A program made the translations under genes and the position numbers. The notes under the pieces are model-generated. The model was given only the letters and a program-made list of their open reading frames with translations, did no database searches and was not told the DNA's origin. DNA of 64,000 nucleotides, taken from the NCBI RefSeq assembly GCF_001653955.1, contig NZ_CP013022.1, forward strand, positions 806,001 through 870,000, given 5' to 3'. Of this stretch, positions 1-7,289 are shown in pieces. Source of the stretch: Francisella persica ATCC VR-331. Its GTDB lineage: Bacteria; Pseudomonadota; Gammaproteobacteria; Francisellales; Francisellaceae. How positions within the stretch are numbered: position 1 is the stretch's first letter; the number at the start of each line of letters is the position of its first letter.

Positions 1-366
1 GTAGTTGCAACAACACTTGGTGCAAAAGTTATTGAGAAACACTTTATCCTTGATAAATCTATTGGTGGTGCAGACACTGACTTTTCCTTGGATAGGGATG
101 AGTTCGCTCAAATGATAACTGAAGTAAGAAATGCTGAGAAATTGTATGGTAAAGTAGACTATACACTTACTGAGAATAAAAAGAAAAGTAGGCAGTTTGC
201 TAGAAGCTTATATGTGGTAAAGGATATCAAGAAAGGTGAAGTTTTTACAGAAGAAAATGTTCGCAGTATAAGACCTGGATATGGAATGCATCCTAAGTAT
301 TTAAATGATATATTGGGTAAGACTGCAGAAAGAGATTATAAATTTGGAGACAGGTTTGAAAAATGA
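1..366 (+). CDS. pseI: Pseudaminic acid synthase, C-terminal part (5' end outside window)
   Basis: The reading frame is open from base 1 and ends at a stop at 364-366, so only the last 121 residues are present. The fragment holds the end of the NeuB-type TIM barrel (AKVIEKHFILDKSI, then a DxxFSLD stretch) and a C-terminal SAF/antifreeze-like domain (RSLYVVKDIKKGE, then RPGYGMHPKY). This family condenses PEP with an N-acylated 6-carbon sugar to make a nonulosonic acid. The detailed wording (EKHF-LDKSI, FSLD-DEF, ARSLY-KDIKKGE) is closer to PseI than to sialic acid NeuB as I remember those sequences, so pseudaminic acid is preferred; legionaminic or sialic acid synthase is the alternative. It heads the polysaccharide locus and suggests a nonulosonic acid in the polymer. 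Confidence 0.85.
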   Translation, partial: VVATTLGAKVIEKHFILDKSIGGADTDFSLDRDEFAQMITEVRNAEKLYGKVDYTLTENKKKSRQFARSLYVVKDIKKGEVFTEENVRSIRPGYGMHPKYLNDILGKTAERDYKFGDRFEK

Positions 367-543
367 ATTAAACTTAATGTGGAATATTATGTACTATTAT
401 TTAGTAGAATGTTTTTCAATGTGATTTAAAGTTGACTAAAGTAATAGCTATGAGTTTTCTAGATAGGTATATTTTCATTAATTAGTAGTCAATATTTAGT
501 TTATAAGTTTAAGTCATTATAAAAGTTTAATGATAGGAGATAT

Positions 544-2349
544 ATGCAGGCTTTAATTTTGGCAGCAGGAATGGGTAGTAGGCTTGGTAAGTATACAAAA
601 GATAACACTAAGTGTATGCTCGAGATTAATGGGGAAACATTAATTAAACAAGCAATGGAAAAACTAAATAATGTGGGAATAACAAAACTCATTTTAGTTG
701 TAGGTTATAAGAAAGATAATTTAATTGATCATGTTGGCAGTAGATATAAAAATATAAAAATAGAATATATAGAGAATCCAATTTATAGTAAGACAAATAA
801 TATTTACTCATTATATCTTGCTAAAGACAAATTAGCCGAAGATGATACTATTCTTTTAGAGAGCGATTTGCTGTTTGAAGAAAGTATTTTGGAGAAACTA
901 TTAAGTGATAATAGAAAATCATTAGCAGTAGTTGACAAATATAAATCATGGATGGATGGAACATCTGTAACAATTGATAATGAAGATCGTATTTTGAATT
1001 TTTTTTCTAAAAAATCATTTCGTTTTCAAGATGTGGGTAATTATTATAAAACAGTTAACATTTATAAATTTTCTAAAGATTTTTCTAATAATATATATAT
1101 TCCTTTTTTAGAAGCTTATTCTAGGGCTATGGGTGATAATGAGTATTATGAATCAGTATTAAGAGTTCTTACAGTATTAGACAGTCATGAATTGCGAGCA
1201 CTTAAGCTAGATTGTGAAAAATGGTATGAGATTGATGATGTTCAAGATAAACATAATGCTGAAGTTATTTTTGCTAAAACGCCAAAAGATAAATTAAATT
1301 TAATCCAAGAAAGATTCGGTGGATATTGGAGATTTCCTGAATTAAAAGATTTTTGCTATTTAGTGAATCCATACTTTCCAACTATTAAAATGCAAGAAGA
1401 AATAAAAGCATTTTTTTATGATTTAGCTTCTCAGTATCCATCAGGGTTAAATACTCAAAATTTACTGGCAGGTAAAATGTTTGGTATTGAGTCAGAAAAT
1501 ATATTAGTTGGCAATGGTGCTGCAGAGATAATTAAAGTAATTGGAGATGTTATCGAAGGGTCTTTTGGTATGATGTTTCCAACTTTTAATGAGTATCCAG
1601 AAAGCTTAAGCCTTGATAGAATAGTTAAGTTTATTCCAGATAACCAATCATTTGTTTACGGAATAGATGAACTAAAGTTGTTATCTGATAAGAGCGATAA
1701 TCTTATTTTAATAAACCCTGATAATCCTAGTGGACATTTTAATAGAAAAGAAGATTTAATTGAACTTATTGACTATATGAAAAAAAGTAATAAGTTATTA
1801 ATCATAGATGAATCATTTGTTGATTTTACAGATGGTGGTGAAAAAGAAACATTAATTGAACAAAACTTAATTGATAAATATGATAATCTTTTAATTATAA
1901 AAAGTATCAGTAAGAGTTATGGAGTTCCAGGGATCAGGCTAGGTGTAGTTGTATCGTCGAATACAGACCTTTTAAAAAAAATTAGAAGAGAAATTTGCAT
2001 TTGGAACGTTAATTCATTTGGGGAGTATTTTCTTCAAATAATAGGTAAGTATCAAAAAGATTATTTGATGGCGTGTGAACTTATAAGAAAGGAAAGGTCG
2101 AGATTTATTAAAAATTTACAACAAATAAGTTTCTTAGAAGTATTTCCATCTGGAGCAAATTATTTTTTATGTGAAGTAAAGGCTAAATTTAGTGCTACAG
2201 AATTAACTGAATTGCTAATAGATAAAAATTTTTATATAAAAGACTTAACTTGCAAAATAGGATTTGAAGGTAAAGAGTATGTGAGAATAGCAGTTAGAGA
2301 TAGTGAAGATAATGATTCTCTCATACTAGTTTTAAAAGGAATGGATTAA
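544..2349 (+). CDS. Fusion: LicC-like nucleotidyltransferase + CobD/HisC-like PLP enzyme
   Basis: This is a 601-residue two-domain protein. Residues 1 to about 235 form a nucleotidyltransferase with the LAAGMGSRLG loop at 6-15 and a NNIYSLYLA motif typical of LicC phosphocholine and PntC 2-aminoethylphosphonate cytidylyltransferases. Residues from about 260 to 601 form a fold-type I PLP domain with NPDNPSG (391-397), D422 for the pyridine nitrogen and a Schiff-base lysine K457 in SISKSYGVPGIR, most like L-threonine-phosphate decarboxylase CobD and HisC. A sensible inferred reaction pair is decarboxylation or transamination of a phospho-amino acid followed by CTP activation. PntC fused to a class V transaminase is known, but this PLP domain is a different class and no phosphonate gene is in view. 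A GGAGA ribosome site precedes the ATG. Confidence 0.8.
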   Translation: MQALILAAGMGSRLGKYTKDNTKCMLEINGETLIKQAMEKLNNVGITKLILVVGYKKDNLIDHVGSRYKNIKIEYIENPIYSKTNNIYSLYLAKDKLAEDDTILLESDLLFEESILEKLLSDNRKSLAVVDKYKSWMDGTSVTIDNEDRILNFFSKKSFRFQDVGNYYKTVNIYKFSKDFSNNIYIPFLEAYSRAMGDNEYYESVLRVLTVLDSHELRALKLDCEKWYEIDDVQDKHNAEVIFAKTPKDKLNLIQERFGGYWRFPELKDFCYLVNPYFPTIKMQEEIKAFFYDLASQYPSGLNTQNLLAGKMFGIESENILVGNGAAEIIKVIGDVIEGSFGMMFPTFNEYPESLSLDRIVKFIPDNQSFVYGIDELKLLSDKSDNLILINPDNPSGHFNRKEDLIELIDYMKKSNKLLIIDESFVDFTDGGEKETLIEQNLIDKYDNLLIIKSISKSYGVPGIRLGVVVSSNTDLLKKIRREICIWNVNSFGEYFLQIIGKYQKDYLMACELIRKERSRFIKNLQQISFLEVFPSGANYFLCEVKAKFSATELTELLIDKNFYIKDLTCKIGFEGKEYVRIAVRDSEDNDSLILVLKGMD

Positions 2350-2501
2350 TATGATGAATAACTGGAAAAGAGTATGGAGTAAACGTGAGATTGATGCAGA
2401 TAATGATTCTCTCATACTAGTTTTAAAAGGAATGGATTAATATGATGAATAACTGGAAAAGAGTATGGAGTAAACGTGAGATTGATGCAGATAATGATTC
2501 T
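2308..2501 (+). repeat. 91-bp tandem duplication across a gene junction
   Basis: Bases 2308-2398 are repeated exactly at 2399-2489. A further 12 bases (gataatgattct) start a third copy at 2490. The unit carries the last codons of the fusion gene, its stop, the intergenic base and the first codons of the methyltransferase. The 12-bp microhomology at the borders suggests a recombination or slippage duplication. Confidence 0.95.
2351..2440 (+). pseudogene. 29-codon chimeric leader ORF made by the duplication
   Basis: The first copy of the 91-bp repeat leaves a duplicate methyltransferase start at 2351. It reads about 17 methyltransferase residues, then runs in frame into the repeated tail of the fusion gene and stops at 2438-2440. 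The real methyltransferase ATG at 2442 follows after one base. The product is probably meaningless, but it may act as a translated leader that couples the fusion gene to the methyltransferase. Confidence 0.75.
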
Positions 2502-3143
2502 ATTTTAGGAAGATTAATAGCTGTAGATGGTTTTGATACTGGATATGGAAATATAAGTGAAATTGATTGGTTAGATTATGTTGATTATATATCAACAAAG
2601 TTAAATTTATCCATTAATGATAAAATATATGAAGTTGGTTGTGGCGCAGGTGCTTTTTTATATCCATTATATAAAAAAGGTCATAATGTTGGCGGTATAG
2701 ATTATTCGATGAATTTAATAAATATTGCAAAGAAATATTTTAATAAAGGCGATTTTATAATATCTGAAGCATCAGAGATTAATGTTGATATAAAATATGA
2801 TTATGTTATTTCGAATAGCGTATTTTTTTATTTCCCAAATTATGAGTATGCAGAAGAAGTAATAAATAGGATGATTTCTAAGGCAATTAAAGGTATTGCT
2901 ATTCTAGAAGTAAATGATCTTGATTTTAAAGAAGAATCAATGGTTATAAGAAGAGAGTATCTAAGTAATAAAGAATATGAGGAAAGATATACTGGTTTGG
3001 AGCACTTATATTATAGTAAGCAGTGGTTTATAAATATAGCGCATAAAAATAATTTAAGAGTTGAAATTGAACAGCAGAATATTAACAACTATAAAAATAA
3101 TATTTATAGATTTAATGTTTTTATGTATAAGATTGATTTGTGA
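2442..3143 (+). CDS. Class I SAM-dependent methyltransferase
   Basis: This 233-residue protein has a clear SAM-binding motif I, EVGCGAGAF at 64-72, followed by GGIDYS at the end of beta strand 2, as in Rossmann-fold small-molecule methyltransferases. The ATG used here lies just past the duplicated junction with the PLP fusion gene. The substrate cannot be read from the sequence. The neighbours suggest a sugar or an amino-alcohol phosphate; N-methylation of a phosphoethanolamine-like group is one speculative option, sugar O-methylation another. The gene belongs to the compact module between pseI and the DUF1015 gene. Confidence 0.75.
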   Translation: MMNNWKRVWSKREIDADNDSILGRLIAVDGFDTGYGNISEIDWLDYVDYISTKLNLSINDKIYEVGCGAGAFLYPLYKKGHNVGGIDYSMNLINIAKKYFNKGDFIISEASEINVDIKYDYVISNSVFFYFPNYEYAEEVINRMISKAIKGIAILEVNDLDFKEESMVIRREYLSNKEYEERYTGLEHLYYSKQWFINIAHKNNLRVEIEQQNINNYKNNIYRFNVFMYKIDL

Positions 3144-3164
3144 ACAATTTTAAATATCGTTAAA

Positions 3165-3575
3165 AGGAGTTAGTGTTTTAATTTCTAAAAATATTTCGTG
3201 GATTCATAGCGATGTATTGGTAAAAGAGCCCTTAATGGTTATCTTATTAAAATGCAAATGTGTTTTGTGATGTCGTTAAATCTTGTGGTTTAGTTATCAT
3301 TTTACTGATGGGACCTGACCGTATTGCAGGAATAATATAGAGAAATTTATCAAACATGATGTAGATATTAATATTTAAAATGCAACAAAAGTACAGATGA
3401 AAAATTTAAAAAAGTTACTGAAGATTGAAAATATTTAGAGAAGTTTATTCCAATGGTAAAATTCAACAAATATGAATTAAGAAGTCTACTTATAATAATG
3501 TATTTAATTGGTGAAATTGGTTTTGATTGTAAAAAAAGTATGTAAAGATAGTGCAGGTAGTGATTATTAAGATGG
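3165..3575 (+). pseudogene. Decayed LicD-family gene, paralogue of the next gene
   Basis: No open frame survives, but pieces in different frames match the intact LicD-like protein downstream. Around 3300 the DNA encodes FTDGT, then NNIEKFIKHDVDIN at about 3330-3375, and then a stretch like YSNGKIQQ near 3440-3470, corresponding to DGTILGLYR, FIPHDNDIDI and YKGKVQQF of the intact copy. Stops and frameshifts interrupt it throughout. It was probably a second phosphotransferase that has been lost, leaving one active member. Confidence 0.7.
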
Positions 3576-3643
3576 ATGTTAAAAAAATGGAGAACTAATG
3601 TATATGTTAAAAAAATGGAGAACTAATGTATATGTTAAAAAAA
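3576..3643 (+). repeat. 28-bp tandem duplication of a ribosome binding site
   Basis: The 28 bases from 3576 to 3603 recur at 3604-3631 and a partial third copy starts at 3632. Each full unit carries the GGAG Shine-Dalgarno box and an ATG. The functional start of the LicD gene lies in the last copy. Confidence 0.9.
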
Positions 3644-4261
3644 CTTAGACATTTAATGAAAGATTATTTATTCGTATTGAAGCATGGAAAATTTGTAGAG
3701 TTCCATTCATTTCCATTTGATACAAATCAAAAATTACCTAATGGAGCAGAGAAAGTAATGGAAAAATGTTGTAACATTATTAAAAAGTTAGGTGTAGGCT
3801 ATAGGCTTACTGATGGAACTATATTGGGGCTGTATAGAGATGGTAATTTTATTCCTCATGATAATGACATAGATATTGATATTATTGGTGATAGTAAAGT
3901 AAAAGATATAGAAAGAAATTTTACAAAACTTGGAATGAAGCTTGGTAGAAAAGTAATTTATAAGGGCAAGGTGCAACAGTTCATCTACTATACATCAGAA
4001 CATATTATTATTGATATTGTTGTATGGCGTCAAAAGAATAATTTTATCTATAATTACTGTGAACGCAACTATGAAAGAAAGCAGGATATTAAGTTCTTTG
4101 ATATAGATAATTTGGATGTTATAGAGTTTAAAGGAAATAAATACCCAATGCCTACTCCAATAGAGGAGTGGTTAGAAATGAGATATGGAAAAGCTTGGAG
4201 GATTCCAAAAACCTATAAAGGTGATTGGAAGGAAGAATGTTTTGATATGAAAAGAGTTTAA
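3626..4261 (+). CDS. LicD-family phosphotransferase
   Basis: The 211-residue product has the LicD/Fukutin signature: TDGTILGLYRDGNFIPHD starting near residue 62, with the acidic cluster D79, D81, D83 and D85. Members transfer a phospho-alkanolamine, classically phosphocholine from CDP-choline, onto a sugar of a surface glycan at the cytoplasmic face. A cytidylyltransferase-like domain two genes upstream would provide the activated donor. The start at 3626 is backed by GGAG at 3617-3620; ATG 3632 is an alternative. The actual donor is not determined by the sequence. Confidence 0.8.
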   Translation: MYMLKKLRHLMKDYLFVLKHGKFVEFHSFPFDTNQKLPNGAEKVMEKCCNIIKKLGVGYRLTDGTILGLYRDGNFIPHDNDIDIDIIGDSKVKDIERNFTKLGMKLGRKVIYKGKVQQFIYYTSEHIIIDIVVWRQKNNFIYNYCERNYERKQDIKFFDIDNLDVIEFKGNKYPMPTPIEEWLEMRYGKAWRIPKTYKGDWKEECFDMKRV

Positions 4262-4278
4262 CTATATACTTTTGAAGT

Positions 4279-5163
4279 ATGGTGAAGAAGAGTATCCTAG
4301 AAAATTTTAAAATATCTCCTATTGTTGGTTCATTCATGAATGACTATGTGGCATTTCACCTTGAACTTGATGTTGATGATATTTTTCCTTGTGGCATATA
4401 CCATATGGCAGTTGATTCAAAATATGATTCATTGTTGATGAAAATTCCAAATCGTCTTTTATCTAAAATAAAAACACATGAAGGTGTAAGTGAAGATAGA
4501 GTTAATAGAATTCAAGAGGCCACTAGTAAGTCTATGTATGTTTCTATACCAGCGACAATCTTTGTTAAGGATTTTATATTTTCTGTTTTAGAAACATTTG
4601 TTGTTGGTGATAAGAAGTTATCAAGAGTTAATGTTAGTGAAAATTTTCTTGATAATGATTTTTATTTGATGGATGGTCATCATAGGTTAGAGGTATGCAA
4701 AAGGTTGAATTTAGATCTATTTGTTATGGTGTTTAAAGAGAAAGATGTTTCCATATTGCCAATGCATAGAGTTTTAAACAAGAACTTAATTGATCTGGAT
4801 GTAAAATGTCGGGATTGTTACGATAAATTAACAATTTGCGATCACGCCACTTTATGTGATCAGAATTATGGTATGGTTAAGATTTATGGTAATAGAGTTG
4901 ATTTATATAACATAGTAAATACAATGATTGACATTTCTTGCAGAAAAGACGACCAGTTAAATGTGTCGTATGTGGGCAGCAGGCATCTAAGCTTAAATGA
5001 TTTTCATGATTGTTATTGTTTAAACTCTACTGGTTTTTTTATGCCAAGTATTAGTATGGAAATTTTTTACAAATATGTTCAAGCTGGAATGCATTTTCCT
5101 ATAAAGTCAACATGTTTTTCACCAAAGGTAGGATATTTAAATATCTTTATTAAAGTGGAGTGA
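4279..5163 (+). CDS. DUF1015-like protein (possible amino acid kinase, ParB/Srx superfamily)
   Basis: This 294-residue protein carries two hallmarks of DUF1015: DGHHR at 132-136 and LPMHR at 160-164. The DGHHR loop is also the catalytic signature of the ParB/sulfiredoxin superfamily, which includes the serine kinases SerK and SbnI. By that kinship it could phosphorylate serine or another hydroxy-amino acid, which would supply the PLP fusion enzyme upstream; this is inference. It lacks membrane segments or a signal peptide and starts 17 bases after the LicD gene, so the two probably share a transcript. It is shorter than typical 400-residue DUF1015 proteins. Confidence 0.65.
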   Translation: MVKKSILENFKISPIVGSFMNDYVAFHLELDVDDIFPCGIYHMAVDSKYDSLLMKIPNRLLSKIKTHEGVSEDRVNRIQEATSKSMYVSIPATIFVKDFIFSVLETFVVGDKKLSRVNVSENFLDNDFYLMDGHHRLEVCKRLNLDLFVMVFKEKDVSILPMHRVLNKNLIDLDVKCRDCYDKLTICDHATLCDQNYGMVKIYGNRVDLYNIVNTMIDISCRKDDQLNVSYVGSRHLSLNDFHDCYCLNSTGFFMPSISMEIFYKYVQAGMHFPIKSTCFSPKVGYLNIFIKVE

Positions 5164-5788
5164 TGGAAATTTAGTATTTACCATAAGTGTGGATCTTTAA
5201 CACTAAAGTTTAGTAGAGCTAGCTATTTTTCTACAGTCAAAGTACAAGCTTAAATATTACTCAAGTCATGTTGCTTCAACATGCTGAAAGCTGTCAATTT
5301 GATGGCTTAACTAAGATAAATGTATTTGCTATATGCTAAAAATGGCAAATATAAATACAAAATTATTAACTTATACTTGAATTTAGACAAAATATATAAC
5401 ATTAAGAAAATGGTCTATATAAACTTTAGCTTGTCAGTAATAATTGATGAGGCTATATTTTATCTATGTTTGGAAGGTATAAAAAAACGTTCGTATATTA
5501 AAGATGCTAAAATTAGAGAAATTTCAAAGTGTTTTTGCTGAGATTTAACAGTAACAAATCCAAGTAAAATCATATAAACCAGGCTTTTTAAAATAATGTA
5601 TTTCTAGAGATCATTTTTATTTGTTTTTAAAGGAATGGAATGGAGTTTTAATTATAGTGATTCTAAAGAGCAATTAAAGCTAATTAGACATTGGGTTAGA
5701 GAAAGTTTAAAGTAGGATTATCTAGAACAACCACTATTTTAAAAATTTGCGATATTATGTGGCGGTTAGAATAATAAGGATTACATTT
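5164..5788. other. 625-bp gap with unidentified remnants
   Basis: No convincing gene. A 73-codon open frame at 5320-5541 lacks a ribosome site and resembles nothing I know. At 5637-5715 a short open stretch on the + strand encodes MEWSFNYSDSKEQLKL and ends in a stop, as the tail of a lost gene would. Confidence 0.4.
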
Positions 5789-6892
5789 ATGGTTTTAAAT
5801 AATGATATGACTGGTTTAATATTAGAAAAAGATATTATTGAAAACTGGCAAAGTGACGATATTTTAGTAAGTGTATGTTGTACAGCATATAATCATAAAC
5901 TATATATAGAAGATGCACTTAGAGGATTTTTAAGTCAAAAAACAAATTTCGCTTTTGAGATAGTGATTAGTGATGATTGTTCAACAGATGGCACAACTGA
6001 GGTAATACAAAGATATTTGGAGATGTTTCCCAATATTATTAAGTTTATATATCAGGAAGAAAATCAATATTCAAAAGGAGCACTACCTATAAGGGACTTT
6101 ATTTTACCTAATGTGTCAGGTAAATACATAGCACTATGCGAGGGAGACGATTATTGGATAGATTCAACTAAATTACAAAAACAAGTAGATTTTCTAGAGT
6201 TAAATCCACAATTTATGGGGTGCGGACATAATACTAGTTTTTTAGAAAGAAATGAGGAGATAACTAAAGCATTCATAGATTTTAAAAATTATAATGAGGT
6301 TTATACTTTTGATAATTTTATTGAGTTATCTTATCTTCATACTAGTTCTATTATTTATAGGTACGAATCTAAATTTAAAGAACAGATTAATGAGTATCTG
6401 AAATTGTATTCAAATGTTGATAGAAATGATTATTACATGTTGTTAGTATTTTCATATTTTGGGCCAATAAAATATATAAATCAGGTAATGTCTGTATATA
6501 GAGTTAACGATGGAGGGATATGGAATGGTGTAAATAAAGAACAACAGCTTTTAATGTTTCTTAAAGGGTGCCTAGATTTTAGTCATATTTTTGACAGAAA
6601 ATATACAGAAAAATTTGTATATTCATTTATAAATGTTCTTAGTGAGAATTCTGAGAGTTGCTCTAATCACTTTTTTAATAAGTTGCTAGATAGTATTTAT
6701 AATAAAGATTTAGCATTATTGATAAGTTATTTTGCAAAATTTAGAAATAGTGATATTAAAAAAATTAAAGAAAGTAGATGTTATATTAATGAGTTAGAAA
6801 GGCAATTAAATGATAATAGCATTAGGTCACTTTTTACTAAGTTTTTAAAAACTATAAAAGTGTATAGTTTTTTGAAAAATATTAAAAAGTAA
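5789..6892 (+). CDS. Glycosyltransferase family 2
   Basis: The N-terminal GT-A domain is clear: VSVCCTAYNHKLYIEDAL, then EIVISDDCSTDGT and ALCEGDDYWID, giving the nucleotide-sugar-binding DD and the metal-binding ExDD-type motif. The ATG at 5789 is preferred over 5747 because AAGGA lies eight bases before it; this gives 367 residues. The C-terminal half is not recognisable. It probably adds one sugar to the growing surface glycan in the cytoplasm. Donor and acceptor cannot be predicted. Confidence 0.8.
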   Translation: MVLNNDMTGLILEKDIIENWQSDDILVSVCCTAYNHKLYIEDALRGFLSQKTNFAFEIVISDDCSTDGTTEVIQRYLEMFPNIIKFIYQEENQYSKGALPIRDFILPNVSGKYIALCEGDDYWIDSTKLQKQVDFLELNPQFMGCGHNTSFLERNEEITKAFIDFKNYNEVYTFDNFIELSYLHTSSIIYRYESKFKEQINEYLKLYSNVDRNDYYMLLVFSYFGPIKYINQVMSVYRVNDGGIWNGVNKEQQLLMFLKGCLDFSHIFDRKYTEKFVYSFINVLSENSESCSNHFFNKLLDSIYNKDLALLISYFAKFRNSDIKKIKESRCYINELERQLNDNSIRSLFTKFLKTIKVYSFLKNIKK

Positions 6893-7289
6893 AAAAATCT
6901 AATTTTTCACAAGATATATTAACTTATGGAAATGACGAGTCATCTTCAAGTTTTAGGATCGTATATATCATTTAACTTTCAAATAGCTTATTTTTCTCAT
7001 CTATAATTTTAATTGCTTTTTCTAATAAGAACTAGTCCTTTATGGGCTCTAAATTACAAATACCTCAATATTCAATTTTTTAAAAATAATATTGTGGAGA
7101 TTAAATCAACATCCTTTAAAATGTGGTGAAATTGGGTTAAGTAAAGTCAATAGGTGTAACTTTTACAGCTTTAAAGCTATAAGGTTTTAGGTTGACTATA
7201 TTTATATAGGTTTAGAATTTTTGCCTATAAAATAATCTTGCTTATGATATACTGTTTCGTTATGTGAGGTTTTAAGGCTTATTTTTATT
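6893..7289. other. 397-bp gap without a gene
   Basis: Only short, stop-rich frames on both strands. The right end holds the likely promoter of the next gene; nothing else is recognised. Confidence 0.5.
7221..7248 (+). promoter_or_regulatory. Candidate sigma-70 promoter
   Basis: TTGCCT at 7221-7226 and TATGAT at 7243-7248 are separated by 16 bases, about 42 bases upstream of the 7290 start codon. This suggests that the export half of the locus has its own transcript. Confidence 0.45.

Noticed and set aside
544-2349. Phosphonate (2-aminoethylphosphonate) activation by a PntC-transaminase fusion
   Set aside because: The PLP domain is CobD/HisC-like, not the class V AEP transaminase, and no PEP mutase or phosphonopyruvate decarboxylase is visible; kept only as an alternative.
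5320-5541. 73-codon frame between the DUF1015 and GT2 genes
   Set aside because: No ribosome site, low-complexity K/Y/I composition expected from AT-rich DNA, no family resemblance.
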